From the NCBI RefSeq assembly GCF_032854445.1, contig NC_088307.1, positions 25,369,953 to 25,433,952 of the forward strand: DNA of 64,000 nt, written 5' to 3'. The translations under genes and the position numbers were made by a program. Below, in pieces: positions 13,100 through 26,200 of the stretch (the first letter of the stretch is position 1; each line of letters starts with the position of its first letter). This DNA comes from Liolophura sinensis. Its lineage: Eukaryota; Mollusca; Polyplacophora; Chitonida; Chitonidae. The notes beneath the pieces were generated by a model. The model ran no database searches. It saw nothing but the letters and a program-made list of their open reading frames with translations, and was not told where the DNA came from.

Positions 13100-13255
13100 T
13101 CGACGACGCCCATGTGGTCATTTGGCCGATTCGGTGAAGACCGCATGTCTTTCACCAGTGTGGTGTGGCATATCTGTAAAATACGCTTACGGGGAAAGTT
13201 CGTTTCTAACTAACTAAATTTACGACGTTAAACCCCAAGCACTCACTCTAACTAA
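13100..13255 (+). repeat. SINE family B, 3' fragment
   Basis: Ends in TTTACGACGTTAAACCCCAA followed by GCACTCACTC, the same end as the fuller family B element at 20150-20525. The upstream half is diverged and the tRNA-like head is not visible. Confidence 0.5.
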
Positions 13256-13789
13256 ATTCCTGAAGGTTTACGCCTGCATGGTGCTCCGGTTTCCTCTTCC
13301 CACAAAACTTATCACTATCGTATAAAGCAAAAAACAACTCTTGTGTGTATGTCGTACTTAAACAAACAAACTAACTAACTAACACAACTAACTACTAATA
13401 AATAAATAATTAGCTAACTAACTAGCTAACTAACGGAGCAACTTTCTGCGTGATACCATACACTATGACGTTTAGAAATGCCTAACCCTGCTCAATTCAG
13501 CGAGATTTAACACATTAGGATATAACTAACCCTGCCCATTCAGCGAGATTTGACCACATCAGGATATAATTAATGCTAAACATAATATGTCCAAGCCTGC
13601 TAAAACTAATCAGTAATTTTACAATTGTCTGATAAATCTATACCTTGTTGTCTTCATTTTATCTCCGGGTTAGTCCGTCTCAAATATAGGCCTGTATGTA
13701 TATATAGCCTATACAAATATGCGTTTTACAGCGTATACAATACTTCCTTATACTGTCATTATAATTGTCACTATAATTATAAGCACTAT

Positions 13790-14715
13790 AACTGTATATA
13801 TAGTGGAGACAATAACAAGTGCATTTATCTGGTTGAGACAATGACAGGTGTATTTATCTAGATGACACAATGACAAATGTATTTATCTAGTTGAGACGAT
13901 GACAGGTGTATTCATCTTGTTGGGACATGCAATGACAGGTGTATTTATCTGCTTGAGACAATGACAAGTGTGTTTGACAGGTGTATTTATCTAGTCAAGA
14001 ACGTGACAGGTGTATTTATCTAGCTGAGGCAGGTGTATTTATCTAGTGGAGAACGTGACAAGTGTGTATATCTAGTGGAGACAATGACAGGTGTATTTAT
14101 CTAGTTGAGACAATGACATGTATTTATCTAGTTGAGACAATGACAGATGTATTTATCTGCTTGAGACAATCACAGATGTATTTATCTAGTTGAGATATGC
14201 AATGACAGGTGTATTTTTTCTTGTTGAGACATGGAATGAGAGGTGTATTCATTTAGTTGAGACATGCAGTGGCAGGTGTATTTATCTTGTTGAGACATGC
14301 AATGACATTTGTATTTTTCTGGTTGAAACATGCAATGACAGGTGTTTTTATCGAGTTGAGACAATGACAGGTGTATTTGTCTAGTTGAGACAGTTATAGG
14401 TGTATTTATCTAGTGGAGAACGTGACAGGTATATTTATCTAGCTGAGACATTGACCGGTGTATTTATCTAGTTGAGACAGTGACAGGTGTATGTATCTAG
14501 TTGAGACAATGCCAGGTGTATGTATCTAGTTGAGACAATGCCAGGTTTATGTATACATCTAGTTGAGACAATGACAGGTGTATGTATCTAGCTGAGACAA
14601 TGCCAGGTGTATGTATCTAGTTGAGACAATGACAGGTGTATGTATCTAGTTGAGACAATGACAGGTGTATGTATCTAGCTGAGACAATAACTAATCGCTG
14701 AGACAATGACAATGC
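13790..14715. repeat. Minisatellite of about 29-31 bp, about 30 copies
   Basis: Tandem units of the form TATTTATCTAGTTGAGACAA plus TGACAGGTG. Unit length and sequence vary: TATTTATC dominates on the left and TATGTATC on the right, indicating spread of variants along the array. Confidence 0.92.
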
Positions 14716-15599
14716 ATGGTGTCATTCAGCTAAAAAGACAGGCCTTTTCTCTTCCCTCTCATGTCCCGTTAAAGCGATTGACAATAACGAAGGGGTGCTA
14801 AGTGTTATATTTTATCATGGGTTATTCGTGGGACTGCTGATTCTCCAGCTTTCAGTTGATTTTATAAATTTACAACTGAAAATAGGTCACGGGTTAAAAT
14901 AAACAGATTATAAACTTTGGTCTGTGAGGGTTTTTTAAGCACCAACATTGGGAACAAGACTTTATTTTCACAAATCTCGGATTGGTGTTGAGCATTTTGA
15001 AAAATCATTTTGTAAATCTATAAAAAAAAGAGGCCAATGTTTAAATCTTCAAAACCAGGTTTTACATACATTTCAGTTGTATTAGCCCCTGATTTAAAGC
15101 TTTAAAAATGACCCTTATTTTCAAACCTTTTAAAATGACAGCTTCACTTCTGGAATTTTATACAATTTTATTTGTATAATTTGTATGATTATTTTATATA
15201 ATCAGTCTCAAGCTTCAAAAATACGAAATAATGAGCACAAATAACGTGACGTCGTAGAATACAATTTATTTCCTCAGCAGTATAAACAGAGTTAAACGTG
15301 GAGATCGTCTAAACTCATCTCCATATTGTCTGCAGATCGTCAGGTAATCCAAGACAGTTGGCGTTCAGCGAGACTACTCTCGCATGGGCGCGGTCAAAGT
15401 TTGTTTAACTTTAGCAGTCTCAAAATGTAGTTTGAAGGGTTAACACAGGCGTTTACGAGAAGACAGGTGTATTTATATACTTCGTGTATTCAGTCTACGA
15501 TGCATGTTAGACCGTATATGAACGCCATTAATCGGTGTGCGACTTTCTTGAACGGTGCCTGACCACATCGCGTGGTTCCTCTGTGAAGCAGTCTAAGGC

Positions 15600-15890
15600 A
15601 TAACCATTTCGACACAACGGAAGTGACAATGACAGCATAACTGAAATTAAGAAGTTTTGACTTCCGTATAATACTTTTGACAGAAATATCAGACAGCTTG
15701 TGACTCGTCAGAATCTTAGTGGGTTGTCAAAATGGCCTCCTGAGGACGGCTATTTTGGACGAAGGACTAGTATACCAGACTAAAGTCGTCGTTGTTGTGG
15801 TTATTGTTGTTGTTGGAAGAGTGACTGTCTGCAAAGGAATTTCTTGGAAGAGATCTTTCTAATACCATTTGGCACACGTCGAGACGGGTG
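15600..15890 (+). promoter_or_regulatory. Candidate promoter and non-coding first exon of MVB12
   Basis: ACGGAAGTGAC near 15618 resembles an ETS/GABP site and CAAAATGGCC near 15730 resembles a YY1 site, both common at housekeeping promoters. A good donor (ACGG followed by GTGAGTCC) lies at about 15886. The first coding exon of MVB12 at 17267 begins at an acceptor, so an upstream non-coding exon is required; this is the best candidate seen. No transcript support. Confidence 0.25.
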
Positions 15891-16944
15891 AGTCCATTTA
15901 ACCAGTGGTGCTACTGTATAATAATGAAGAAAGTCCATGAAGAATGAGAGCTTAAAGTTTCCCTTGGTCAGTAACTGAGTAAGGCGCCGTCACCGGGTGA
16001 AGGAGGGGCACAACAACAACAACATAAGTGTTGACTATCCTATTTTAAGTGGCTGAGTTTTTTGTCATTGTACGTATGTCATTGTACGTATGTCTTAGTT
16101 CGAAATATTCATTATTTCCGGTAGAAGACATATCTGTCATCGTTTTGAAAACAAATACTAATCTGTTATGATAATGGGAAGGACATGGGCCTATGATCTG
16201 ACGATGTACTGATGAACCAAGCAGTACAGAGCAGCACTCATACCTGGCAGAAATCAGACAGGACTGAGTAGCCTGTTATGGCAGTCACGTGACATGGTGA
16301 TTCCCGTGAGAAAAACATAGCAGACATAACTTGTAGATACCAGATGAAGCAACTCTGTTAGAACTATCAGCAGTACAACTTTACAAGCTCGGTCATTTGT
16401 GAACGTCTTCGGCCCTCAATAAAATCCGTGTACACAAGACTTTGTTCACCCAAGATGAAGACCCTGCCAGTGATAACACATGGATGGATTCTAACTGAGA
16501 AAATGTTAGTAAGGAAACGCTACATAGGTTCTAAGTGCAGATAGGAAAATACCCAGCGTTTTGGGAAGGGACCTCAGTTAGATGTTGTATCATTAGCATA
16601 CAATGTTTTATTCATGAGGCTATAGTTTTTACTGATTTCTCATTGTTTAAAAACATGGTGAGTTGTTTTATTTACAAATATACTATAAAATCATTCATTT
16701 TGCTATATTCTGTAACATATCATGCAATGAATTCATGTTATAAGCGGAATCCTTTCTGTTTCTTGTAGAAACCTCAGGATTTGAACTTCCATCAGACAGT
16801 ATTTTTGATCTGTAGTCCATAGTCTGTATAGCACTGGAACATTTAATTTATTAGACACATGTGATATGTGTGTGTTACTTCTTTTTGTTGGAAGTTGTTG
16901 AAAATAGACTTCAACATTACATTTTATTGAGCCAGGAGCCTGTC

Positions 16945-17150
16945 ATCAATTCAGCCACTGTGAGTTCAAGTCCAGCTCATGCTGGCTATCTCTCCAGCTG
17001 TACAGGTCTTCCAGCAACCTGCAGATGATTGTGGGTTTCCTCTGGGCTTTGCTCGGTTTCCTCCAGCCAGTATGCTTGTCGCCAACGAATAAGTGAAATA
17101 TTCTTGAGTGCAGTATAGAGCACAAATCAAATGATAATAAATCAAATAAT
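16945..17150 (+). repeat. SINE family A copy
   Basis: B-box-like GTGAGTTCAAGTCCAGCTCA followed by CATGCTGGC, GCAACCTGCAGATG and TGAAATATTCTTGAGTGC, with an AATAAATCAAAT tail. The A-box part is poor. It lies just upstream of the first MVB12 coding exon. Confidence 0.7.
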
Positions 17151-17270
17151 TTTTGTTGAATCAAGCTGTTGCTAGTACTATGTTTTAAAGATCCAATAAT
17201 GGTCATTTGACCTGTATTTAAGGATTTGGTAATTGAATTTGTAGGTTTTCCTCTGTGTCTTTGCAGGGAA

Positions 17271-20200
17271 ATGCAGGATATGCGAGATGCCCTCCCTGGG
17301 GCAGATGTCATGCCGGTCACAGGGTTGTGCATTGTAGCTGACCCATCTAACTGCCCTCCAGGTCATACTCTGGTAAGTCAGTCAGCTGGTAATGGATACT
17401 GATGCAATGGTTGACTGATAGACTGATAAAGTTGTCGGTGAGTTCTTCCTTTAAGGAGTGTTCCTAACAAATGTATCCAGTAAATGTTAAAAATTTGGCA
17501 TTTAAAACACAGATTGACTGATTAATTATGTTTTTTCGTAATTCTAAGTCTCTATTGTACTTAATTATTCCTAGGGTTTTATTTCAGTAAATCATGTAAT
17601 AAATGAATTAGAGTTTTACATTATCTGTACAAAATCTAGGGGGCATGCAAAGAAAAAAAAATGTATATAAAATTTATTTATTGAAAGCAATCTTTGTACC
17701 AAATGTGTTTTAACTGAGGCCATCATTAAAAATATGTTTGTTGAGGGTAAAGGTAATATGACCAACACTCCAGAGCATTCTAATATGTGTACATTGCTGT
17801 AGATTGACAAGACCTATGACAGACGTGAAGATGCTGACTTATGGAAAGACAGGTTTTTTGGAAGACGGATCACCAGGTACATGTGTATGGAGAACTCTAG
17901 TCCTACTACGGTAAGTCAGGCACTAATTAGCAATCGAAAAGCCATAATTACCAATGTGGTTGCCGCGAGTTCAAATCCAGCTCATGCTGGCTTCCTCTCT
18001 GGCCGCAGGTGGGAAGATCTGCCAGCAACCTGTGGAGGGTTGTGGGTGTCCCCAGAGCTCTGCTTGGTTTTCCTCCCACCATAAAGCTGGCCGCCATCAT
18101 ATATGTGAAATATTCTTGAGTGCAGTGTAAAACACAAATGAATCAAATAAATAAATACAGGCTATAATCAGATGACCCCTTCTTCATTCACTTTCTCCCT
18201 GCTCTCACTATTCAGGGGGCAAAGATGAGAACAAGCCGCCGAAAAAGGCTTAGTCTAACTTCTGTTGAAAACCACTAGTCTTGCTCCAGTGTGGCATGTA
18301 ACCTTATAGAGTAGGTTATACGTAGGAAAGGCCATTGATTCACCTGGGCACATTGGTTTCCTCCACCTACCAGTATGGCATGTAACCCTATACAGTAGGT
18401 TATACGTAGGAAAGGCAATTGATTGGCCTGGGCACATTAGTTTCCTCCACCTGCTAGTATGGCATGTAACCCTATGCGGTAGGTTATACGTAGGAAAGGC
18501 CATTGATTCACCTGGGCACATTGGTTTCCTCCACCTACCAGTATGGCATTTAACCCTATACAGTAGGTTATACGAAGGAAAGGCAATTGATTGGCCTGGG
18601 CACATTGGTTTCCTCCACCTGCTAGTATGGCATGTAACCCTATGCGGTAGGTTATACGTAGGAAAGGCCATTGATTCACTTGGGGCACTTTGGTTTCCTC
18701 CACCTACCAGTATGGCATGTAACCCTAATCAGTAGGTTATACGTAGGAAAGGCTGTTGATTCACCTGGGCCCTTTGGTTTCCTCCACCTACCAGTATGGC
18801 ATGTAACCCTATACTGTAGGTATAGTAGGAAAGGCCATTGATTCACTTGGGCACTTTGGTTTCCTCCACCTACCAGTATGGCATGTAACCCTATACAGTA
18901 GGTTATATGTAGGAAAGGCCATTGATTCACCTGGGCACATTGGTTTCCTTCACCTACCAGTATGGCATGTAACCCTATACAGAAGGTTATACGTAGGAAA
19001 GGCCATTGATTCACCTGGGCACATTGGTTTCCTCCACCTACCAGAATGGCATGTAACCCTATACAGAAGGTTATACGTAGGAAAGGCCTTTGATTCACCT
19101 GGGCACATTGGTTTCCTCCACCTACCAGTATGGCATGTAACCTTATATGATAGGGTATATGTAGGAAAGGCCATTGATTCAGCTTCGCACTTTGGTTTCC
19201 TCCATTTACCATAAAACTAACTGCCATGGCATATTGAAATGTTAGTAGGAAAGTTGCAAGTAACTTGGTTGAATTGGTCGATTTCAGGGCTTCACAAAAG
19301 TATAATTTTATAAGTCAGCACCGAATACTGCCTTCAGAGTATACTTGAGTAAACATTTTGCAAACATGTAAAAAGGTTGAAGAATTACAGAAAGTGATAA
19401 ATTCTTCAGTTTGGTGTTTGACATCAATGAGAATAATATTGATTTATTTATTCAGCATCAGCATGGATATGGTTTATGCAGTTTTCAATGATAATATGCA
19501 CATTGATTGAAACATTTAGCTTCAAGTCTTGTTTTAGTACGGTTTTGTTTGCTGTTACATTGAGGGGAATGTTTGAATTTTGCTTTTTTCTTTGTGTCTT
19601 CAGGAGAAGGATATTTTGGTAGACATCACTGTTATCAATGAAAAGGATCCCGTACCGGCTGGCTATGCTTGTCAAGAATATACCCAAGACACCCGTGAGT
19701 TCATGCAAGTCACTTTACTGGGCTGGAAATGGAAAGTGTGAAGCCGTTGTGTTAGAGAAAAAAAAAAAGACAACACTAGGCCAAATGTAAAAACATGTAT
19801 GTTCATAATAAAGTAGCCCACGTATGCTTAAAAAGCATAATTTTTATATTTTTGTTATCTTGCATAAACGGAGATGTCTCAGTTCAAAGTTAAGCAAGCA
19901 AGAACGATCAAAAATAAAAAAAGCACAGCCATGTTGTCAGTTTTAGCCAATCATGCACAAGCTATTTCTGTCACCCAATGACACAGCTGTTTCCACTTAC
20001 ATCACCCAAAGTCCATTTTGCTTTTCATTCATGTACAAGTGGTCACAAGATACAGTGGTTCAGATTGTTTTGACACAAGTTCTTTGCTGGTTTGGAAACC
20101 CAAAATGCAAAGTGTTTAGTGATGTTCTGAATCATTTTCATCAAATAACACACCGGCCCGGATAGCACAGTTGGTAGAGCGTCCACTTCGGGACTGGTAG

Positions 20201-23200
20201 ATCCAGGATCAATCCTTGATCGAGTCACACCTAAGACTTTAAAAGAGGAATTTGTAACTTTCTCGCTTGGCGTTCAGCATGAAGGGGATAGTGCAACGAC
20301 TGGTTGACCCGTATCAGTATAATGGCTTGGGCGGGGCGGCTTACTTGCCTTCGGTAAGTCGTCTCAGTGAAGCAGCACTAAATAAAAGAGCGGTGGAAAT
20401 CCGTCCTGCAACAAGGAGGCACATTACACGTACATGCACCCTACTGATTCATTCGTTGTCATATGACTGAAAAATTGTTGAGTACGATGTTAAACCCCAA
20501 GCACTCACTCACTCACTCACTCATCAAATAACAACAACGACATAACAACATGGAAGTCCGTTATCTCAAGCTCAAGTTCAAAATGTAATTTGTAGGTCCA
20601 AGTGGAACACACAGGAATTCAGTCCATGCAAACTAGTTTAACTTAGGGTTGGACTCAAATTGCCAAGTTCGTGTAGTTCTCAGTCAGTGATTTAAATGCA
20701 GATAGACATATTTAGATATACAAGTACATGTACACTTGCACTTTACCTGAAAGCAGTGATTGGCAATTTATTTCTGAAGACCAGTCAACCAGGTTGCTAG
20801 CAAAGCCTGTCCCGAATGTCCCTCAAATTGCTCTACTTGCCAAACTATTTCCAAGATTTATTTATTTATTTATTTGATTGGTGCTTTACGTCATACTTAT
20901 TTTCAAGAAATCCAGGACACGGCCGGCCACAGGGGCTGTCAATCTGGCAATCTTTTTCCAAGAAATCAGTTCATTAGGTTAAAGTAATAATAACTGTATA
21001 GTGATTATAAAGGTTAAGGTTAATTTTTTTGAACTAATACCAGTGAAATGAAATGTGGGGCATATTTGCTGTCTTGTAATGACAATGAGAGTTAATGCAC
21101 GCATTTCATCAGCACTCAGGATTTTTCAAAACTGATATCAGAATCCAGGGTCATTATAGCAGGAAGCCAGGTATAGGGGACTATACATTAACTTTAGTGA
21201 CTTTATCACATATTTGTCTCTGACCTGGTTTACCTGACAGGTGAGAAAGCTATGAAGAAGAAGCAGCTGTGCCTACGGTGGATGAACATTTCGCTGACCC
21301 AGGATGCTATATCTGAGATCATGTTGATGAGCCGCGGGAGGCGCACGCCTGCCGGTTTCACACTGGTAGGGTAAGTTGTCTTTATAGGCCTGACGGTCTT
21401 TATGGGTGTGACAGTCTTTATAGGCGAGAATCTTTATGGGCATGATGGTCTTAATAGGTGTGGCAGTGTCTATGGATGTGACAGTCTTTATAGACATCAT
21501 GGTCCTTATGGCATGACAGTCTTCATTGGCATGACGATTTTTATAGGCATGACAGTCTTGATAGGCGTGACAGTCTTTATAGACATGCCAGTCTTTATAG
21601 GCGTAACGGTCTTTATAGGTCAGAGTCTTTACTGGAGTGATAGTCTTTATAAGCGAGAGTCTTTATAGGCGAGAGTCTTTATTGGTGTGACGGTCTTTTA
21701 TAGGTGTGACAGTCCTTATACACATGATGGTCTTTATAAGTGTGACGCTGTTTATAAGCATGACGGTCCTCTATAGACATGATGATCTTTATAGCCTTGA
21801 TGGTCTTTATAGGCTTGATGGTATTTATAGGCTTGATGGTCTTTAAAGGCATAACGTCTTTATAGGCGAGTCTTTATTGGCGTGACAGTCTTTATGGGCT
21901 TGATGGTCTTCAAAGGCGTGACGGTTTCTAAAGACATAACAGTCTTTATAGACATGACGGTCTTTATGGGTGCGACAGCCCTTACAGGCGTGACGATCTC
22001 TATTCGCATGATGGTCTGCCAAGCCAAAAACAGAGCTACCTCTTAGGAAAAGACTGCTTAAAAATGAAGTGAGCATAAAGGTAGTCGCCATTGATAACTG
22101 TCTCTTAAAGTAGAACCCCAGCACTGGACCTTCCGAACTGTACATAAATGCTTTTATGTTCACTTGATCGATTGTGATCACTTAAAATGTCAAAAACGGT
22201 AGAATTTATTGATCAAAGAGCAGAATCTACTCCATCACGATTGAGCCATGGTTAACCTTGTGACGGCTCGGCTCCAAAAAGACCACAAAGAGAAAATTTG
22301 AACCAGACCTCATTAAAAACACCCTTTGATTACGGAGGATTCTGACATGCCTATTAAAACATTCTGCCCTCCAACCCACCCACCCCCCACCCCCCATATA
22401 TACACACACACACACCCAAAAGCCAAGACAAAAGAAAAGAAGACCAGAAGTTGTTTCGTTACTTGCTTGTTTGAAACATCAGGCTGTGACATCAACTGTA
22501 GGAAGATGTTATCCTTTGCCCTACATCGACCACCTCGCCTACAGGCCGCTGTGCGCGCGTGATATCCCACACCATGCCGTGCCTAGAAGCCTGTAATGGG
22601 AACTCAAACTCACTTTAAATCAACCTTTCTAGGTGTTACCAATCGCTGTTTCTATTCATTAGAATTCAAGCTTTATTTATTTTTCCCTATGATACTTTTT
22701 TCAAACCTGAAAGATTGGCTCGATTGTTACTTTAACTGGCATTGAGCGACAGACTGTTCTTGTCACTGCAACTTGCATTCAGCTGGCCCAGACGCATGGA
22801 TCCTCGTGTCCCAACCAATAGGCCTATTGCTCGCTATAAATGTTTATAGTCTGTGGACTGATAAACTGCATCAAATTCTCCAGATGAGAGCACGTTTGCA
22901 CCATCTACGGTGGCCGGAAAGTTGAACGAAAATCATCATATCACCCAGTCGCTATGCTTAACACTCTTTTCCAGGATCTAATAAAACTCTTTCAAAGTAT
23001 TTCTTATAAAACTGATTCAGTTGTGTGATTTTCAGGGTGCTAATTGAGAGGTGTAAACAGAGGTAATTACAGATTTAGTCGTACGATAGCTTCAGGAAAA
23101 GCACAAAGTGGGTGGGCCTAATGCATAGATTTTTGAGTGCTTTGTAGGGCCTTTCAATGCATAATCCCAGCAGGTCTTACTGGCGTTACATCACCTGACC

Positions 23201-26200
23201 AGGGCTCCATGGCCGGCAAGAAGGGGAGACGCTCCAACTTTAATGAGTTTTTTTAAGTGGAAATAGTTAAAATAATATTTTTTTTCTCTCATCGTCTCTT
23301 TGCCTGTTTGCATTGCAACTTTGCCACTTTGCGTTGCTACTTCGCCCCTTCGTTGTGTCACAACTTCATCCCCATTGGCATCCCAACTTCGCCCCTTTGC
23401 AATGCAACTTTCTCCCTTCATATCGAAACATCGCCCCTTCACATCGCTACTTCGCCCCTTTCTCCTATCACAACTTTGCCCCATCACATCACAACTTCGG
23501 ATTATCATCTCTTCGCCCCTTTGCATTGCCCCTTCACATCGCCCCTTTGCATCTCAACTTCACCCCTGCGTGTCATAGCCCTTGATGTTACTGAAGGCAT
23601 TCTGTGGCCCTTACCATCCATCATATCATTGCATACATGAGTCATTCTTGAGCATGTCATTAAGAAGCAGTTAAATGAATAAATATGTAAATAAATAAGT
23701 GGAATTAATAACCACATGCTTACTAATTTACTGAATTTGTTAAAATGGCATTGAAAAGAATTTTTTCACTGTGTCAGAGAGCTGAACAGTTTATTGAAAC
23801 ATGCATAGAAAAGAATTGCTTTCTGCTTCAAAGAGCTGACCAGTTTACTGAAATGTGTTAAAATGACATGGAAAAGAATTACTTTCTACTTCAAAGAGCT
23901 GAGCAGTTCACTAACATTTGTTGAAATGACATTGAAAAGAATGGCTTACTGTTTCAGAGAGCTGAACAATTTACAGCTGTGCTTTAAAATGGGGCAAATA
24001 AGTCGTCCCTCTCCCACGGAGACTGTGGCTAACAGCTTGCCCCCCTCATACATGTCAAAACCCCCCACATACACCATGGATGCTCGACTGAACGGGTGAG
24101 TGCACAGTTTACCTCTCAGACATGCCTGGTTGTCACGATGTAGAAGCTGAAATTGGTACTGGTTATAAAGATTGTGAGAATCCTTTACCCTTGGCTGAAA
24201 GGAATCATTTGTGCAGCTTGTGAAAAAATTTTTTTAATGCACCTTTTATTAATTTTTTTTTAATGCACCTTTTTTGCTGATGAAAGTTGGACCTAACAAT
24301 TTGAAATTTAACAGTTTCATAAAGTGTAATTTTCAGCCTGAAAAATGTTCTCTTGTGCAAAATGAATTTCTGGATGGGTAGATTTTAATATGCTGTATGA
24401 CGTTTTGACATTCCTGGGGGGTTTTGTTGTCTTTAGTCCTCCAGCCACTCAGCTCCCATATGGCGTCACTCCTAACCATAGCAATACCACGTCTTCGACA
24501 CTCCAAAGGTCCCCACCGGGTGACAGACATTTGCTAAATCGTAAGTTGTCCTCAACTCTCAGCTGTTTGTATGTGTTGTACGTATATGTTGGAGAAGAAA
24601 AATAGGGTAACACAAAGTGTTAGGGTCATGCTTGCAGCATTTGTCTTACTAACATTTGTTGATTGATTTGATTGGTGTTTTATGTCACACTCAAGAATAT
24701 TTCACTTATACGACGGCAGCCAGCATTATGGTGGAAGGAAACCGGGCAGAGCCTGGTGGAAACCCACGACCATCCGCAGACCTTCCCACGTACGGCTAGA
24801 TATTTTGATTGTAACTTTGCATCACCTTTCAAATAAATAAATAAATACAACAGCAGCTTGTGTGAGCTTGACAGAGGGGTTTTCTCGGTTTTGTAGACAC
24901 GTAGGTGTGTGAGTTGTAATTTAAATGAAAGATTCTCGTGTACAGCATGATGCCTGAAGGGTCTCCCACTGAAGGATGATAAACAACTGCTGATATGTGA
25001 GGGACAAGTTTTGCACCTGTGATAACTACGTTGTGTGGTAGCTATGTCTCATCAGCTGAGCATATGATGTCACTGTAGCTCCAGGTGTGGATTAAATACA
25101 AAGGGGAAATGCAGGAAAAGTTCGTGAAAGATCTACAAAATTGATTCTCTGCCTATAATCGTCTTAGTAAATGACAAGTTATCTTTGTTCTCGCCACAGC
25201 TTTAGCAGGAATACCTTGGCAGCTCAACCCCAAGCTAACTGCAGACACTAGCTTTAGAAATGTAAGTACAAATGTATTCTTGCATATCAGAAAGGTGGCT
25301 ATGGCATTCACCCATGAACTGGCACACTTTTTACCCAACATTTTCAAACTCTTAAAATACTGTTAGAATAATAATGTCTTCAAATTCTTCTTTGATTTGT
25401 TAACTGCATGCCACTGAGCTGTACATCTTTAATAGCCGCTATTTCTGATTATGGTTAAACAACACAATTAAATAATTCGTAAATCACAAACCGAATAAAT
25501 AAATGAACAACATCAAAATGTAAGCCCTGTGAGTCAATAAAGACCAACCCAGATTTTGACAAGGAAAAACTGCAAACTTACCAGTTAATTTTTATGTATT
25601 GCAAAGTTCGAATTTTACCTAAGAAATCCCATTTAATAATGCTAACACATTTAACTTTTTTTTCAGTTTGCTAGAAATTTTGTTAATGAATATTTTCTTT
25701 TTCTTTTTTAGGACACAATAACACAAATTTCTTTTAAATCATATGCGGATATTGAAAATCAGGTGAGTAATCAATGAATCTCTTTCATGGTAGAACTAAA
25801 GTACTGTAAAACTTGTGTAAAACCTCCAGTGCCCAGGGTCAAGAAAAACATTTAAATGTCAGGTTTTGACGAGGAGTTGGTGTGTGCAGTAACAGCAAGA
25901 AAGTGCCCCAGGAATAAATTTTACAGCGTTAGATGTAAATATAATAATGAAGTAACGTTACTAAAGTGATCTCGAGATTTGCGTATAGGACAACTGTGTT
26001 TCACCGACAGCTTAGAAATTTTCAAGTGACATTGTTGATTCTGTTTGATGGTTATAAAGGGCCACTCAGCTTGATTGTTGGTATGAAAAATGTCATTTTG
26101 AGGCCTTAATGTGCTTCTTAAAGTGAATTTTTACATTCCAAACATTAGTTGAAGTATAGCAGCTAGAAAATTCATGTAATACAACACAACATTTTGCACA

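Larger units (their letters stand above)
8356..17270. other. Region without a recognised gene between the factor B-like and MVB12 genes
   Basis: The left part should contain the promoter of the minus-strand factor B-like gene (start codon 8355) and the right part that of MVB12 (start codon 17271). It also holds minisatellites at 9240-9510 and 13790-14715, SINE pieces at 9715-9840, 13100-13255 and 16945-17150, and AT-rich unique DNA. Short reading frames such as 11435-11767 (110 codons) show no recognisable domain. Nothing else in 9850-13090 or 14720-15600 could be assigned. Confidence 0.6.

Noticed and set aside
18255-19227. Minus-strand repetitive proteins of up to 183 codons
   Set aside because: Frames across the 84-bp intronic array of MVB12; the period preserves the frame without coding.
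20155-20230. tRNA gene
   Set aside because: A tRNA-like start is present, but the B box is degenerate and the sequence continues into a SINE body with a (CACT)n tail.
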